Positions 1 through 9,250 are shown, counted from the first letter of the stretch. The stretch: DNA of 34,708 nucleotides from Actinomycetota bacterium (GCA_023475565.1 JAMCVT010000097.1:1-34708), one strand, 5' to 3'. Numbers and translations: made by a program. Notes: generated by a model from the letters alone, not told the origin.

Positions 1-1
1 C

Positions 2-99
2 TGGCGGGAGTGTGTGAGAATCGAACTCACCAGGGACGGGGTTACCGCCCCACGACTGGTTTTGAAGACCAGGAGCACCACCAGGCGCCATCCACCCCC
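2..99 (-). tRNA. selC: tRNA-Sec (selenocysteine, anticodon UCA)
   Basis: Read on the minus strand, this 98-nt RNA ends in an encoded CCA and has a seven-base anticodon loop CTTCAAA closed by CTGGT/ACCAG, giving anticodon UCA, which reads UGA. The D arm is a 6-bp stem closed by a 4-nt TGGT loop, and the variable arm is long. Both are hallmarks of bacterial tRNA-Sec that separate it from tRNA-Ser. The T arm is GTGAG-TTCGATT-CTCAC. The acceptor pairs GGGGGTG with CACTCCC, and the eighth pair expected in tRNA-Sec appears to be a G-A mismatch. The host therefore probably decodes some UGA codons as selenocysteine; selA, selB and selD would lie outside the window. Confidence 0.93.
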
Positions 100-203
100 A
101 TAAGAAGGCGTATAGAATGCAAAATTTATTATAGCAGATAGAATATTGTTAGACAAGTGAGTATCCGATTTCGGGGTTGGCAGCGGGCAGGAATATAATT
201 ACT

Positions 204-231
204 TTGAAACCGGGAAAATTTGTTTTATAAT
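204..231 (+). promoter_or_regulatory. Sigma-A-like promoter for the hepT/heme gene run
   Basis: TTGAAA (204-209) and TATAAT (226-231) are separated by 16 bp, a close match to the vegetative consensus. It lies about 195 bp before the first gene of the run, leaving a long leader. The rest of the 325-bp gap between selC and the first gene is AT-rich, with only the hairpin at 324-367 standing out. Confidence 0.55.
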
Positions 232-323
232 AAAAAAGTGTGTAAACCATCACCTGCCATTGATTTATGGCAAGAAATATAATAATCTAATATAAGGCTT
301 AAAAAAGCTATATTATAAAAAAA

Positions 324-367
324 CCTCTTCTTACGAGCGGCAGGGCGAATAACGTATCGGGAAGAGG
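324..367 (+). other. Inverted repeat in the leader of the hepT/heme run
   Basis: CCTCTTC (324-330) pairs with GAAGAGG (361-367), and inside it TACG (332-335) pairs with CGTA (353-356). The structure falls in the putative transcript leader and is not followed by a T-run, so it is not an obvious terminator. It may be a regulatory hairpin or a protein site. No known riboswitch class is recognised. Confidence 0.35.
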
Positions 368-424
368 ATTTTCATGTGGCGGGGGATCAGGAAAATACCC
401 ACAATTATGTTAGCGGGTGATTAA

Positions 425-1387
425 TTGCTTGACATTTTTAGGGAAATAAAAGAAGAAATTAACCATGTTGAAAAAGGGCTGCGCATGGTTGTAGAGGACT
501 CCGACCCCCTGATTAAGGACACTTCCGTTCACCTGATCAGTGCCGGGGGGAAAAGACTCAGGCCGGCCTTTAGCTTTTTGGGCGGCAAGTTTTACAATTA
601 CGACTATAAAAAGATACTGCCCCTGGCCGTGTCCCTGGAGCTTATACACATGGCCTCGCTGGTGCATGACGATGTGGTGGACTCTTCCCTGACCAGGAGG
701 AACATACCTACGGTCAAGGCCATGTGGGGGAATAAGATATCAACCCACCTGGGGGATTATCTTTTCGGAAAGTCGCTAAAACTAATAGCCGGGTATGAAA
801 ATTTCTTTATTGCCAGGGTGCTGGCCGACACCAGTGTCAGGATGAGCGAGGGAGAAGTACACCAGCTTTTCTCAGCCAATCGGCCGGACCAGGGCATAAG
901 GGACTATTTTTACAGAATAAAGAGAAAAACCGCGCTGCTGATAGCGGCCAGCTGCCAGCTGGGGGCGGTGGCCTGCGGCGCTCCGGAATCAATCCACCTG
1001 CCCCTGCGGAGATACGGGCACAGCATAGGCATGGCCTTCCAGATTACTGACGATATACTGGACCTGGTGGCCGATGCGGATCAGCTTGGGAAGCCCATAG
1101 GGAGCGACCTGAGGCAGGGCATTGTAACACTGCCCCTTATTCACGCGCTGAGGCACAGCCCGCAAAGGGACAGGCTGAATGAAATTCTGGCGGCCGGGGA
1201 AAAAAGCCCGGGAGAAATTGAAGAGGCCTGCGGGATAATTGTTTCCGGCGGCGGAATTGAGTACTCCAACAGGATAGTCGAAAGATATATTGATAATGCC
1301 AAAAGGCAGCTGGACAGGCTGCCGGATGTACCGGCCAGGCAGACGCTTTCCACAGTTGCGGAGTTTATAAGTATAAGAAAATTCTAG
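425..1387 (+). CDS. hepT: Trans-polyprenyl diphosphate synthase (heptaprenyl-type, component II)
   Basis: Cytoplasmic isoprenyl chain-elongation enzyme that condenses isopentenyl diphosphate onto an allylic primer, probably making the side chain of menaquinone. The 320-residue protein has the family pattern in order: GKRLRP near residues 42-47, the first Asp-rich motif DDVVD at 82-86 and the second, DDILD, at 209-213, which bind the Mg-diphosphate. Length is typical. The start is a TTG at 425 with only a weak upstream purine tract (GGGTGA), so the exact start is uncertain. It leads the heme gene run with a 18-bp gap to the next gene, so quinone and heme supply may be co-expressed. The product chain length cannot be read from the sequence, and the gene symbol is by analogy. 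Confidence 0.85.
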   Translation: MLDIFREIKEEINHVEKGLRMVVEDSDPLIKDTSVHLISAGGKRLRPAFSFLGGKFYNYDYKKILPLAVSLELIHMASLVHDDVVDSSLTRRNIPTVKAMWGNKISTHLGDYLFGKSLKLIAGYENFFIARVLADTSVRMSEGEVHQLFSANRPDQGIRDYFYRIKRKTALLIAASCQLGAVACGAPESIHLPLRRYGHSIGMAFQITDDILDLVADADQLGKPIGSDLRQGIVTLPLIHALRHSPQRDRLNEILAAGEKSPGEIEEACGIIVSGGGIEYSNRIVERYIDNAKRQLDRLPDVPARQTLSTVAEFISIRKF

Positions 1388-1405
1388 ACGGAGTGAAAAA
1401 TTATT

Positions 1406-2068
1406 TTGTCAAAATGTTACCCTGTGTCGCTGAATATAGAAAACAGGCTGTGCCTGGTGGTGGGTGGGGGTAAAGTGGCCGAGAGAAAGGTTCTCACCCT
1501 GCTGGAGCACGGGGCCAGGGTGCGGCTGGTGGCCCCGGCAGTTACCGGAAAACTGGCCGATATCGCCCGTTCCGGGAAGGTTATCCTCATTGAGGACTGC
1601 TATAAAGCCCATTACCTGGAGGGTGTTTTTCTGGTTATCGGGGCCACCGATGATGATGCAGTCAACGCCAGTGTCTCTTCAGACTGCATGGAGAGAGGAA
1701 TACTGGTTAACGTGGTGGATGACCCTCCCAGGGGCAATTTTTACGTACCGGCGGTAGTCCGCCGGGGATCACTGCAGATAGCGGTGTCCACTGACGGGAA
1801 AAGCCCTATGCTGGCCAGAAAAATAAAAGAAAGGCTGGCCGGTGATTTCCCCCCGGGATATGGTGACATTGTTGACATTATAGGAAAACTGCGGGAAAAA
1901 ATTATACGGGAAACAGTAGAGCCGGGAGAGAGAGAAAAAAGGCTTTCCGGTATGCTCGATGCAGATACCATGGAGCTTTTGAGACAGGGAAAATTCGACC
2001 TGGCAAAGGAGCGCATTATAAATGCTTATACTGGCGGTGGGAGTGAACCACAGGACCGCTCCCGTTGA
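1406..2068 (+). CDS. Precorrin-2 dehydrogenase (siroheme synthase, CysG N-terminal/Met8-like)
   Basis: NAD-dependent oxidation of precorrin-2 to sirohydrochlorin; related enzymes such as Met8 also insert iron to give siroheme. The 220-residue protein begins with a Rossmann nucleotide loop, [11 protein letters not shown] at about residues 18-28. It carries the conserved [15 protein letters not shown] stretch at about 102-116, which holds the acidic residue implicated in catalysis in this family, and [11 protein letters not shown] at about 128-138. The SAM methyltransferase half of a full CysG is absent here; it is supplied by the CobA domain of the downstream fusion. The start is TTG 1406 behind GGAGTG. 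The 3' end overlaps hemA by 47 bp, suggesting translational coupling. It links the uroporphyrinogen III branch to the Ahb heme route in this cluster. Confidence 0.9.
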   Translation: MSKCYPVSLNIENRLCLVVGGGKVAERKVLTLLEHGARVRLVAPAVTGKLADIARSGKVILIEDCYKAHYLEGVFLVIGATDDDAVNASVSSDCMERGILVNVVDDPPRGNFYVPAVVRRGSLQIAVSTDGKSPMLARKIKERLAGDFPPGYGDIVDIIGKLREKIIRETVEPGEREKRLSGMLDADTMELLRQGKFDLAKERIINAYTGGGSEPQDRSR

Positions 2069-3350
2069 AATACGAGAAAAACTGTCTTTTTCCGAGGGAA
2101 CGCTGGAAAAATGGCTGAAAAAGCTTAATTCGTACCCCGCCATAGAGGGGTGCGTGATTATATCCACCTGCAACCGGACAGAAATATATGCCTCTACCAG
2201 AGAGCTGGATGAAGGCCTGGGGGCTGTGTGGAAATTTCTTTCCGCCAAGTCCGGGGTGGATATTTCGGAGATTAAAAACTGCACGTACGTGCATAATCTA
2301 TACGACGCCATAAGACACCTGTTCAGGGTGGCCTCGGGGCTGGACTCAATGGTGCTGGGAGAAACACAGATACTGGGGCAGGTTAAAAACGCCTACCAGG
2401 CCGCCTTTAATTACGGGTCAACCGGCAAGGTGCTGAACACACTATTCCAGCAGGCCATTACAGTTGGCAAGAGAGTGCGCTCGGAGACCGGTATTGACAG
2501 GAATCCGGTATCCATATGCTACACCGCGGTGGAATTGGCCAGACAGGTGTTCGGCGCACTGGAAGGGCGGTCAGTGCTTATTATAGGAGCGGGTAAGATG
2601 AGTGAGCTGACCGCCAGGCACCTGGTGGCCAACGGGGTTTCAGGCATAATAGTATCCAACCGGTCCTTCGACAAGGCCGAAGGCCTGGCCGCCAAATTCG
2701 GCGGCCGGGCGGTGCGCTTCAATCAGCTTTTCAGCTATATGGACCAGTCTGATATAGTGATCAGCTGCACAGCCGCCTCCCATTACGTGGTCAGGCGCAG
2801 GGACCTTGAGGTAATGATGGCCAAAAGGGGCGGCCGGAGGATAATGCTTATAGATATTGCCGTTCCCAGAGACATAGAGCCCACGTCGGGGGAGATTGAA
2901 GGAGTAACTCTTTACGATGTGGATGACCTGCAAAACGTGGTGGACCAGAACCTCGACGAAAGAAAAAGAGCCGCGGTGGCCGCCGAGGGTATAATAGAAG
3001 AAGAGCTGGACGGGTTCATGAAATGGCTGGGAACGCAGTTCGTGGTGCCCACCATAGCATCATTCAAAAAGCTTGGTGAAGAGATTAAGCAAAAGGAGCT
3101 TAAAAAGGCTCTGAACAGGCTGGGAGATATATCCGACCATGACCTGAAGGTAATCAGTTCCCTGGCCAATTCCATCGTCAATCAACTGCTCCACATACCG
3201 GTAACCAAGATAAAGGAATACGCCCTGTCACCGGAGGGGCACCTGTACACCGAGGTGCTCCAGAACCTGTTCGACCTGGATGTTCCGGAGCAGACAGCCA
3301 GGTCTGATAAAAAAATAAATAGCGATATTAAGCTGGTCAGGGGGCGCTGA
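2022..3350 (+). CDS. hemA: Glutamyl-tRNA reductase
   Basis: First committed step of C5-pathway tetrapyrrole synthesis: NADPH reduction of glutamyl-tRNA(Glu) to glutamate-1-semialdehyde, which HemL (10.4-11.7 kb) converts to 5-aminolevulinate. The 442-residue protein starts [14 protein letters not shown] and has the catalytic cysteine in STCNRTEIY (Cys50). It also has the [17 protein letters not shown] block, a Rossmann NADPH domain ([15 protein letters not shown]) and a C-terminal helical dimerisation domain. Length is normal for the family. It starts inside the preceding gene. A GC-rich hairpin (3382-3405) follows before hemC, a possible attenuation or processing point. Confidence 0.97.
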   Translation: MLILAVGVNHRTAPVEIREKLSFSEGTLEKWLKKLNSYPAIEGCVIISTCNRTEIYASTRELDEGLGAVWKFLSAKSGVDISEIKNCTYVHNLYDAIRHLFRVASGLDSMVLGETQILGQVKNAYQAAFNYGSTGKVLNTLFQQAITVGKRVRSETGIDRNPVSICYTAVELARQVFGALEGRSVLIIGAGKMSELTARHLVANGVSGIIVSNRSFDKAEGLAAKFGGRAVRFNQLFSYMDQSDIVISCTAASHYVVRRRDLEVMMAKRGGRRIMLIDIAVPRDIEPTSGEIEGVTLYDVDDLQNVVDQNLDERKRAAVAAEGIIEEELDGFMKWLGTQFVVPTIASFKKLGEEIKQKELKKALNRLGDISDHDLKVISSLANSIVNQLLHIPVTKIKEYALSPEGHLYTEVLQNLFDLDVPEQTARSDKKINSDIKLVRGR

Positions 3351-3381
3351 GTGAAGCGGGTACCGGCGGCAGAGAGACCGG

Positions 3382-3405
3382 GGCGGGGCTTCTTTTGGCC
3401 CCGCC
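3382..3405 (+). other. GC-rich hairpin between hemA and hemC
   Basis: GGCGGGGC (3382-3389) and GCCCCGCC (3398-3405) form a perfect 8-bp stem with an 8-nt loop, 32 bp after the hemA stop. The following bases are TGAATTTTAG, not a run of T, so it is a poor intrinsic terminator. It is more likely an RNA stability or processing element, or a partial terminator, within the operon. Confidence 0.5.
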
Positions 3406-3497
3406 TGAATTTTAGCCCTCTGACAGACTGGTTTTATATATAATAAGCTCTGTTTTTGATGAAAATAAACTGTATGCCGGTTTTCGGGAGGTTATGG

Positions 3498-4433
3498 ATG
3501 CGCGAGATAAGGATAGGCACCAGGGAAAGCAGGCTGGCCATGTGGCAGGCAGGCTGGGTGGCCGACAGAATAAAGGAAATAAGCCCCGGGTGTGCCGTGC
3601 GCCTGGTGGGCATAAAGACCAAGGGAGACAATATACTGGACGCCGCCCTTTCCAAAATAGGGGATAAGGGACTGTTCACCAGGGAACTGGAGCACGCCAT
3701 GATCAGGGGAGAAATTGATCTGGCCGTCCACAGCATGAAGGATTTGCCCACCCAGATTCCGGAGGGCCTGGTTATTGGGGCTGTGTGCCGCCGGGAGTAT
3801 CCGGGGGATGCGCTGGTCTCCGGAAAAGGAGCTAAGCTTAAGGATTTGCGGCCCGGCGCTGTTATCGGGACCAGCAGCCTGCGCAGGATAGCGCAGTTAA
3901 AAAGGCTAAGGCCTGATTTTGAGTTTATAAACGTCAGGGGCAATCTGAACACCAGGCTGCGCAAGCTGGAAGAACAGGATATGGATGCGCTGGTGCTGGC
4001 CTATGCCGGCCTGGTGAGGCTGGGCTTCAGAGACAGGATAAGTGAAAAGGTGCCCTTTGATGTTTTGCTCCCGGCTGTGGGCCAGGGGGCCATCGGGGTG
4101 GAGTCCCGGGAAGGGGACCGCTGCGCGCTGGACCTACTGAAAGAAATAGATCACGGCCCCACCAGGCTGGCGGTCTCCGCCGAGAGGGCCCTTATGAAAA
4201 GGCTTGAAGGCGGGTGCCAGATACCCGTTGGCGCCCTGGCCATAAAGGACGATGAGGAATTGCTGCTGGAGGCCATGGTGGCCAGCCTTGACGGAAGCGC
4301 CATGGTAAGGCTCTCCCGGACCGGCTCGGTGAAAGACCCGGAGAGCCTGGGAATAAGTCTTGCCGAGGCCATGATTGCGGAAGGGGCCGGGGAAATACTT
4401 AGAACGGTCAGACAGGAGTTTGATATTAAATGA
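3498..4433 (+). CDS. hemC: Hydroxymethylbilane synthase (porphobilinogen deaminase)
   Basis: Polymerises four porphobilinogen units into hydroxymethylbilane. The start is set at ATG 3498, 6 nt after a GGGAGG SD, giving MREIRIGTRESRLA, the usual family N-terminus, and 311 residues. The frame is open further upstream, but that region has no better SD. Visible motifs are HSMKDLPT (78-85), GTSSLRR (124-130), NVRGNLNTRLRKL (145-157), VGQGAIG (194-200) and the dipyrromethane cofactor cysteine in EGGCQIPVGA (Cys240). The stop overlaps the start of the cobA-hemD fusion as ATGA, indicating translational coupling with the next step of the pathway. Confidence 0.97.
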   Translation: MREIRIGTRESRLAMWQAGWVADRIKEISPGCAVRLVGIKTKGDNILDAALSKIGDKGLFTRELEHAMIRGEIDLAVHSMKDLPTQIPEGLVIGAVCRREYPGDALVSGKGAKLKDLRPGAVIGTSSLRRIAQLKRLRPDFEFINVRGNLNTRLRKLEEQDMDALVLAYAGLVRLGFRDRISEKVPFDVLLPAVGQGAIGVESREGDRCALDLLKEIDHGPTRLAVSAERALMKRLEGGCQIPVGALAIKDDEELLLEAMVASLDGSAMVRLSRTGSVKDPESLGISLAEAMIAEGAGEILRTVRQEFDIK

Positions 4434-5959
4434 AAAGTAAAGGGATGGTCTACCTGGTGGGCGCAGGCCCGGGGGACCCCGGTCTCATAACGGTAAAGGG
4501 CAGGGAATGCGTGCAGAAGGCCGAAGTGATTGTCTATGACCGGCTGGCCGGCGGCGGCATACTGGCCCATGCCAGAAAAGACGCAGAGCTTATTTATGTC
4601 GGCAAGGGCCCCGAAAGGCACACTCTGCGGCAGGAAGAAATAAATTCCCTATTAGTGGAAAAGGCCTCCTCGGGTAAAACAGTCACCCGGCTGAAAGGGG
4701 GAGACCCTTTTGTTTTCGGGAGGGGTGGAGAAGAGGCCGAGGCCCTGCACAGGGCGGGCCTAATATTTGAGATTGTGCCCGGCATAACCTCGGCGGTGGC
4801 CGTTCCGGCCTATGCCGGCATACCGGTGACCCACCGGGGAATTGCCTCAGGCTTTTCAGTCATTACAGGGAACGAGGACCCGGAAAAGGAGGGTTCCGAC
4901 ATAGACTGGCCGGGACTGGCCAGGGTGAAGGGGACCCTTGTGTTCCTTATGGGCATGAGCAACCTGCCGTCAATCGCAGCACAGCTTATAAAAAACGGCA
5001 AGCCGGGGGAAACGCCGGTGGCCGTTATAATGTGGGGAACCAGGACCAGCCAGAGAACACTGGTGGCCAACCTTGATAATGTGGCCCGCAGGGCTGAGGA
5101 AGAAGGTTTTATGAACCCTTCGGTAATTCTGGTGGGCGGGGTTGTGGCATTAAGGGAAACCCTTAACTGGTTTGAAAAAAAGCCTCTTTTCGGGTGCCGG
5201 GTACTGGTAACCAGGTCCAGGGAGCAGGCCAGCATGCTGAGTGGGGCCATAGAAGAGCTGGGCGGCGAGGCCGTTGAGTTTCCCACCATAAAGATAGAGG
5301 AGCCGGAGGATTACGGGCCTCTCGACAGGGCTATCGGGGCCGCTGATTACCGCTGGATAATATTCACCAGCGCCAACGGGGTAGTTTATTTCTTTAACAG
5401 AATGTTTAGACTGGGGAAGGATATAAGGGAATTAAAGGGAGTCAGTATATGCGCCATCGGCCCCAAAACCAGGGAAGCCCTGGAGGGGTTCGGCATCAGG
5501 GTGGAATATGTTCCCTCGGAATACCGTGCCGAGGAAATAGCAGCGGGACTTAAGGGTAAAATAGCCCCCGGAGAAAGAGTTCTACTGCCCAGGGCCGACA
5601 TAGCCAGGAAAGCGCTGGCCGAGATGCTTGTCAAGGAAGGGGCGCATGTGGACGAGGTGGTGGCCTACCGCACGGTTGCCGGCGGGGGCGGCAGGGAAAT
5701 GGTCAGGAGCAGTCTGGAAAAAAAGGAGATAGATTATATAACCTTCACCAGCTCATCCACTGTAAAAAATTTTGTCGGCCTGCTGGGAGAAAAGGATCCG
5801 GCCGGCCTTATCGATGGCGCCAGGGTGGCCTGTATCGGGCCGGTCACTGCCGAAACCGCAAGAAATACCGGTATCGGCGTGGACATTGAGGCCCGGAGCT
5901 ATACCATTGACGGCCTGGTGGAAGCCATACTGGAGGATCGCAGCCGGGGTATGGTATAA
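4430..5959 (+). CDS. cobA-hemD: Uroporphyrinogen-III C-methyltransferase / uroporphyrinogen-III synthase fusion
   Basis: Bifunctional 509-residue protein. Residues 1 to about 248 form a SUMT (CobA) domain that methylates uroporphyrinogen III to precorrin-2 with SAM, shown by YLVGAGPGDPGLIT (8-21), RLKGGDPFVFGRGGEE (87-102), VPGITSA (116-122) and MWGTRTSQRT (201-210). Residues from about 255 form a HemD domain that cyclises hydroxymethylbilane, shown by the repeat starts GCRVLVTRSREQA and FTSANGV and the later ITFTSSSTV. Fusing ring closure to methylation channels uroporphyrinogen III toward precorrin-2, which fits the downstream siroheme-dependent heme genes. It overlaps hemC by 4 bp. Such fusions are well known in clostridia. 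Confidence 0.96.
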   Translation: MKSKGMVYLVGAGPGDPGLITVKGRECVQKAEVIVYDRLAGGGILAHARKDAELIYVGKGPERHTLRQEEINSLLVEKASSGKTVTRLKGGDPFVFGRGGEEAEALHRAGLIFEIVPGITSAVAVPAYAGIPVTHRGIASGFSVITGNEDPEKEGSDIDWPGLARVKGTLVFLMGMSNLPSIAAQLIKNGKPGETPVAVIMWGTRTSQRTLVANLDNVARRAEEEGFMNPSVILVGGVVALRETLNWFEKKPLFGCRVLVTRSREQASMLSGAIEELGGEAVEFPTIKIEEPEDYGPLDRAIGAADYRWIIFTSANGVVYFFNRMFRLGKDIRELKGVSICAIGPKTREALEGFGIRVEYVPSEYRAEEIAAGLKGKIAPGERVLLPRADIARKALAEMLVKEGAHVDEVVAYRTVAGGGGREMVRSSLEKKEIDYITFTSSSTVKNFVGLLGEKDPAGLIDGARVACIGPVTAETARNTGIGVDIEARSYTIDGLVEAILEDRSRGMV

Positions 5960-5979
5960 TAATAGACAGGAGTTGGACT

Positions 5980-7155
5980 ATGATCAGCGTGAGCAGGCTT
6001 CTTTACGGAATGGAAAATTTCGGGGATTCACTGAGGTACAATCACGGTGTAAGCGGTCAGACAGCCGGCGCCGTCAGCGGCTTCGGGCCGGTGGTGGTCT
6101 GGAATGTAACCAGTGCCTGCAACCTTAAGTGCAGGCACTGCTATGCCAACTCGGGGGGGAGTGCCGCTGAGGGTGAGCTGTCTACAGGTGAGGCCCTTAA
6201 ATTTATAGACGACCTGGCCGATTACCGGGTGCCGGTGATACTTTTTTCCGGTGGCGAGCCGCTGGTGCGGGAAGATTTTTTTGATCTGGCCGGACATGCC
6301 GTAAAAAGGGGCATAAGGGTTACCATATCCACCAACGGGACACTGATCGACCGGAAGACCGCCCGAAGGATCAAGGACCTGGGGGTGGGGTACGTGGGTA
6401 TCAGCCTTGACGGGATAGGCGCCGGCAATGACCGCTTCCGGGGGAAGAAAGGCGCCTTCGAAGAAGCCCTGGAAGGCATAAGAAACTGCCGCCGGGCCGG
6501 GCAGAAGGTAGGTTTGAGATTCACTATAAACCGTCACAACTACAATGATATAGATGATATTTTCCGCCTCGTTGATGAAGAGGACATACCAAGGGTGTGT
6601 TTTTATCACCTGGTGTACTCCGGCAGGGGCAGTAAAATGGTGGAGGAGGACATCTCCAACCAGGAGTCCAGGGACGCCCTGGACCTTATTATGGACAGGA
6701 CCGGTGATTTCTTCAAAAAAGGCAGGGCGGTGGAAGTGCTCACGGTGGACAATCACTGTGATGCTGTGTATATTTACTTAAAGCTCCTAAGAGAGAGGTC
6801 GCCCCAGGCAGATGAGGTGTTAAGGCTTTTGGAGAGAAACGGGGGCAACCGGTCCGGAATTGCCATAGGAGAAGTTGACTGGCTGGGTGATGTGCACCCC
6901 GACCAGTTCACCCGCAACCATACCTTTGGCAATGTAAGGCAGAGGAAATTCGGCGATATTTGGAATGATACATCAAACCAGGTAATGGCAGGCCTTAAGA
7001 AGAGGGCCGGGCTTATTGGGGGAAGATGCTCGTCCTGCCGGTGGCTCAGTCTGTGCAACGGCAACTTCAGGGCCAGGGCCGAGGCAGTATACGGAGACTT
7101 CTGGGCCCAGGATCCGGCCTGCTATTTGACCGAGGAAGAGATTTCTAATTTCTAA
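5980..7155 (+). CDS. ahbC: Radical SAM enzyme, 12,18-didecarboxysiroheme deacetylase type (AhbC/NirJ1-like)
   Basis: Probably removes the two acetate side chains of 12,18-didecarboxysiroheme to give Fe-coproporphyrin III. The 391-residue protein has the radical SAM cluster motif CNLKCRHC (Cys47, 51, 54) after WNVTSA, then FSGGEPL (SAM binding), TISTNGTLI and GISLDG. A C-terminal [10 protein letters not shown] (Cys350, 353, 359) plus Cys381 look like ligands of an auxiliary Fe-S cluster. The N-terminal extension before the radical SAM core and the neighbourhood fit the NirJ1/AhbC branch better than AhbD. The start ATG 5980 lies behind AGGAG, 20 bp after cobA-hemD. In heliobacteria a similar gene order was once attributed to heme d1 synthesis; with no other nir genes here, the heme b role is the better inference. 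Confidence 0.85.
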   Translation: MISVSRLLYGMENFGDSLRYNHGVSGQTAGAVSGFGPVVVWNVTSACNLKCRHCYANSGGSAAEGELSTGEALKFIDDLADYRVPVILFSGGEPLVREDFFDLAGHAVKRGIRVTISTNGTLIDRKTARRIKDLGVGYVGISLDGIGAGNDRFRGKKGAFEEALEGIRNCRRAGQKVGLRFTINRHNYNDIDDIFRLVDEEDIPRVCFYHLVYSGRGSKMVEEDISNQESRDALDLIMDRTGDFFKKGRAVEVLTVDNHCDAVYIYLKLLRERSPQADEVLRLLERNGGNRSGIAIGEVDWLGDVHPDQFTRNHTFGNVRQRKFGDIWNDTSNQVMAGLKKRAGLIGGRCSSCRWLSLCNGNFRARAEAVYGDFWAQDPACYLTEEEISNF

Positions 7156-7181
7156 TTCTGACGAAAAATACTGTCGGAATA

Positions 7182-7250
7182 CAGAATCCAGAAGCCAGAA
7201 GCCAGAATGGTTTATGCATTCCTTTTGTGCGGCCCGGATGTCTGGATTCT
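7182..7250. repeat. Heptad microrepeat within a 10-bp inverted repeat, ahbC-hemB spacer
   Basis: Four 7-bp units run from 7182 to 7209 (CAGAATC, CAGAAGC, CAGAAGC, CAGAATG). The first units overlap AGAATCCAGA (7183-7192), which is perfectly inverted as TCTGGATTCT at 7241-7250, leaving 48 bp between the arms. The spacer is otherwise non-coding. It is one of four spacers here with 7-bp periodicity. Confidence 0.6.
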
Positions 7251-7270
7251 TAAATCAGGGAGGACTGACA

Positions 7271-8251
7271 ATGAGATATCCTGACTACCGGCCGCGCAGG
7301 TTGAGACAGAATGAGGGTTTTAGGCGGATGGTGAGGGAGACCGTACTCTCGGTTGACGACCTGGTGTACCCTCTTTTCGCGGCTGCCGGAAAGGGAATAA
7401 AAAAGCCGGTGGAATCAATGCCGGGAGTATACAACCTGTCGGTGGACCTTGTTGTTGAAGAGGCGCAAAGGGCCAGGGAAATAGGCATACCGGCGGTGCT
7501 TCTTTTTGGGGTGCCGGATAAAAAGGACCCGGAGGGCACCGGGGCTTACGCTGAGGACGGTGTGGTGCAGCAGGCGGTCAGGGAGATTAAGAGGCTGGTT
7601 CCCGATCTGCTGGTTATTACCGATGTATGCCTTTGTGAGTACACCGACCACGGGCACTGCGGAATTATTGAGGACGGGCGGGTGCTGAACGACCCCACCC
7701 TGGAGCTGCTGGCCCAGACCGCTGTATCACACGTGAAGTCAGGGGCCGACATGGTGGCTCCCAGCGACATGATGGACGGCCGGGTGGCTGCCATAAGGAA
7801 GGCTCTGGACAGGGAGGGCTGCAGGGAAACTCCAGTAATGGCCTACTCGGTGAAATACGCCTCTGCCTATTACGGGCCTTTCCGGGAGGCTGCCGGGTCG
7901 GCCCCGTGCTTCGGGGACCGCAGGGCTTACCAGATGGACCCGCCCAATGCTGTGGAGGCGCTGAGGGAAGCAGCCCTGGACATTGATGAGGGGGCCGACA
8001 TTATTATGGTAAAGCCAGCTTTGGCCTACCTGGATATAGTAAAGATGATCAAAGAAAATTTTGACTACCCCCTGGCGGTTTACAATGTAAGCGGTGAGTA
8101 TGCCATGGTAAAGGCGGCCGCCAAAATGGGCTGGGTGGACGAAAGAAGGATTGTTACCGAGACCCTTACCGGAATGAAAAGAGCCGGGGCTGATATTATC
8201 ATAACCTACCATGCCCTTGACGTGGCCGGGTGGCTTAAGGAGGGGCTCTAA
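7271..8251 (+). CDS. hemB: 5-Aminolevulinate dehydratase (porphobilinogen synthase)
   Basis: Condenses two 5-aminolevulinate molecules to porphobilinogen. The start is ATG 7271 behind GGGAGGAC, giving [14 protein letters not shown] and 326 residues; the open frame extends upstream into repeat DNA without a good SD. The cysteine-rich metal site [14 protein letters not shown] (Cys120, 122, 130) points to a zinc-type enzyme. The Schiff-base lysines are in [14 protein letters not shown] (Lys195) and MVKPA (Lys248). Its placement between the two radical SAM genes mixes early and late heme steps in one transcription unit. The stop abuts the start of the next gene, with the SD for that gene inside the hemB end. 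Confidence 0.97.
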   Translation: MRYPDYRPRRLRQNEGFRRMVRETVLSVDDLVYPLFAAAGKGIKKPVESMPGVYNLSVDLVVEEAQRAREIGIPAVLLFGVPDKKDPEGTGAYAEDGVVQQAVREIKRLVPDLLVITDVCLCEYTDHGHCGIIEDGRVLNDPTLELLAQTAVSHVKSGADMVAPSDMMDGRVAAIRKALDREGCRETPVMAYSVKYASAYYGPFREAAGSAPCFGDRRAYQMDPPNAVEALREAALDIDEGADIIMVKPALAYLDIVKMIKENFDYPLAVYNVSGEYAMVKAAAKMGWVDERRIVTETLTGMKRAGADIIITYHALDVAGWLKEGL

Positions 8252-9250
8252 TTGATAGTTTCCTGGAATACCACCAACGCCTGCAATCTTAAATGCAGGC
8301 ACTGCTACAGGGATGCAGGGGCAAAGGCGGAGGAAGAACTGAGCACCGCAGAGGGGCTGGCACTGATTGACGGAATAGCCGGGGCCGGCTTTAAAATAAT
8401 GATCTTCAGCGGCGGTGAGCCGCTGCTGAGGCCGGACATACACACACTGGTAAGGCATGCGGCCCAAAGGGGCCTGAGGCCCGTATTCGGCACCAACGGG
8501 ACCCTGATAGACGTTAAAGAAGCAGCCAGGCTTAAGGAATCCGGGGCCATGGCCATGGGCATAAGCCTGGACAGCGTCAGTCCGGAAAAGCATGACGGCT
8601 TCAGGGGAGTGCCGGGGGCGTGGCAGAGGGCCGTTGAGGGCATGGAAGCCTGCCGTAAGGCCGGGCTGCCTTTTCAGTTGCACACCACGGTGGTGGACTG
8701 GAATGCCGATGAAATTGAAGATATAACAGACCTGGCCATAAAGGCCGGGGCCGCTGCGCATCACTTTTTTTTCCTGGTTCCCACCGGGCGGGGGGCCAAT
8801 ATCGAAGGTCAGTCACTAAGGGAAGACAGGTATGAAGAGATACTGGAAAGAATTATGCGCAAGCAGGGCCGGGTCGATATAGAGCTGAAGCCCACCTGCG
8901 CCCCGCAGTTCATGAGAATAGCCAGGCAGCTGGGAGTGCCTACCCGCTTCAGCAGGGGATGCCTGGCCGGCACCGCCTATTGCATAGTAAGCCCGGTGGG
9001 CAACGTGCAGCCCTGCGCCTACCTGGACATAAAGGCAGGAAATGTCAGGGAAAGGTCCTTTGGCGATATATGGCGTGACAATCCCGTATTCAACAGGCTT
9101 CGCACCATGGAGTACGGGGGCGGGTGCGGCCTCTGTCAGTATAAAAAGATTTGCGGGGGATGCCGGGCAAGGGCGCTGTACTATCACGGGGACTACATGG
9201 CCGAGGAGCCCTGGTGCCTTTTTCGTTCGTCAGTAGTAAGCCGTCAGTAG
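8252..9250 (+). CDS. ahbD: Radical SAM/SPASM enzyme, Fe-coproporphyrin III decarboxylase type (AhbD/NirJ2-like heme synthase)
   Basis: Probably performs the last step of the siroheme route, oxidative decarboxylation of two propionates of Fe-coproporphyrin III to the vinyl groups of heme b. The 332-residue protein starts at TTG 8252, 8 nt after AAGGAGG. It has CNLKCRHC at residues 11-18, FSGGEPL and ISLDSV. A C-terminal SPASM-type region holds CLAGTAYC and later Cys292, 295, 301, 304 and 322 (CGLC, KICGGC, WC), enough for additional Fe-S clusters. It is related to the gene at 5980 but has a shorter N-terminus and more C-terminal cysteines. The last residues (SSVVSRQ) are encoded by a 7-bp-period repeat, so the true C-terminus has drifted. 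Assigning AhbD rather than AhbC is an inference from architecture and context. Confidence 0.82.
   Translation: MIVSWNTTNACNLKCRHCYRDAGAKAEEELSTAEGLALIDGIAGAGFKIMIFSGGEPLLRPDIHTLVRHAAQRGLRPVFGTNGTLIDVKEAARLKESGAMAMGISLDSVSPEKHDGFRGVPGAWQRAVEGMEACRKAGLPFQLHTTVVDWNADEIEDITDLAIKAGAAAHHFFFLVPTGRGANIEGQSLREDRYEEILERIMRKQGRVDIELKPTCAPQFMRIARQLGVPTRFSRGCLAGTAYCIVSPVGNVQPCAYLDIKAGNVRERSFGDIWRDNPVFNRLRTMEYGGGCGLCQYKKICGGCRARALYYHGDYMAEEPWCLFRSSVVSRQ

Noticed and set aside
7739-8764. 341-codon open frame on the minus strand
   Set aside because: It lies antisense to hemB and ahbD, which have clear motifs and SD sequences. Its translation is rich in Pro, His and Gly with no domain, typical of an antisense shadow in GC-rich DNA.
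5980-9250. Heme d1 (nir) biosynthesis instead of heme b
   Set aside because: The radical SAM and AsnC-like genes resemble nirJ and nirD/L/G/H, but nirS, nirF, nirN and nirE-specific neighbours are absent, while hemA/B/C/D/L are all present. The Ahb route to heme b explains the set better.
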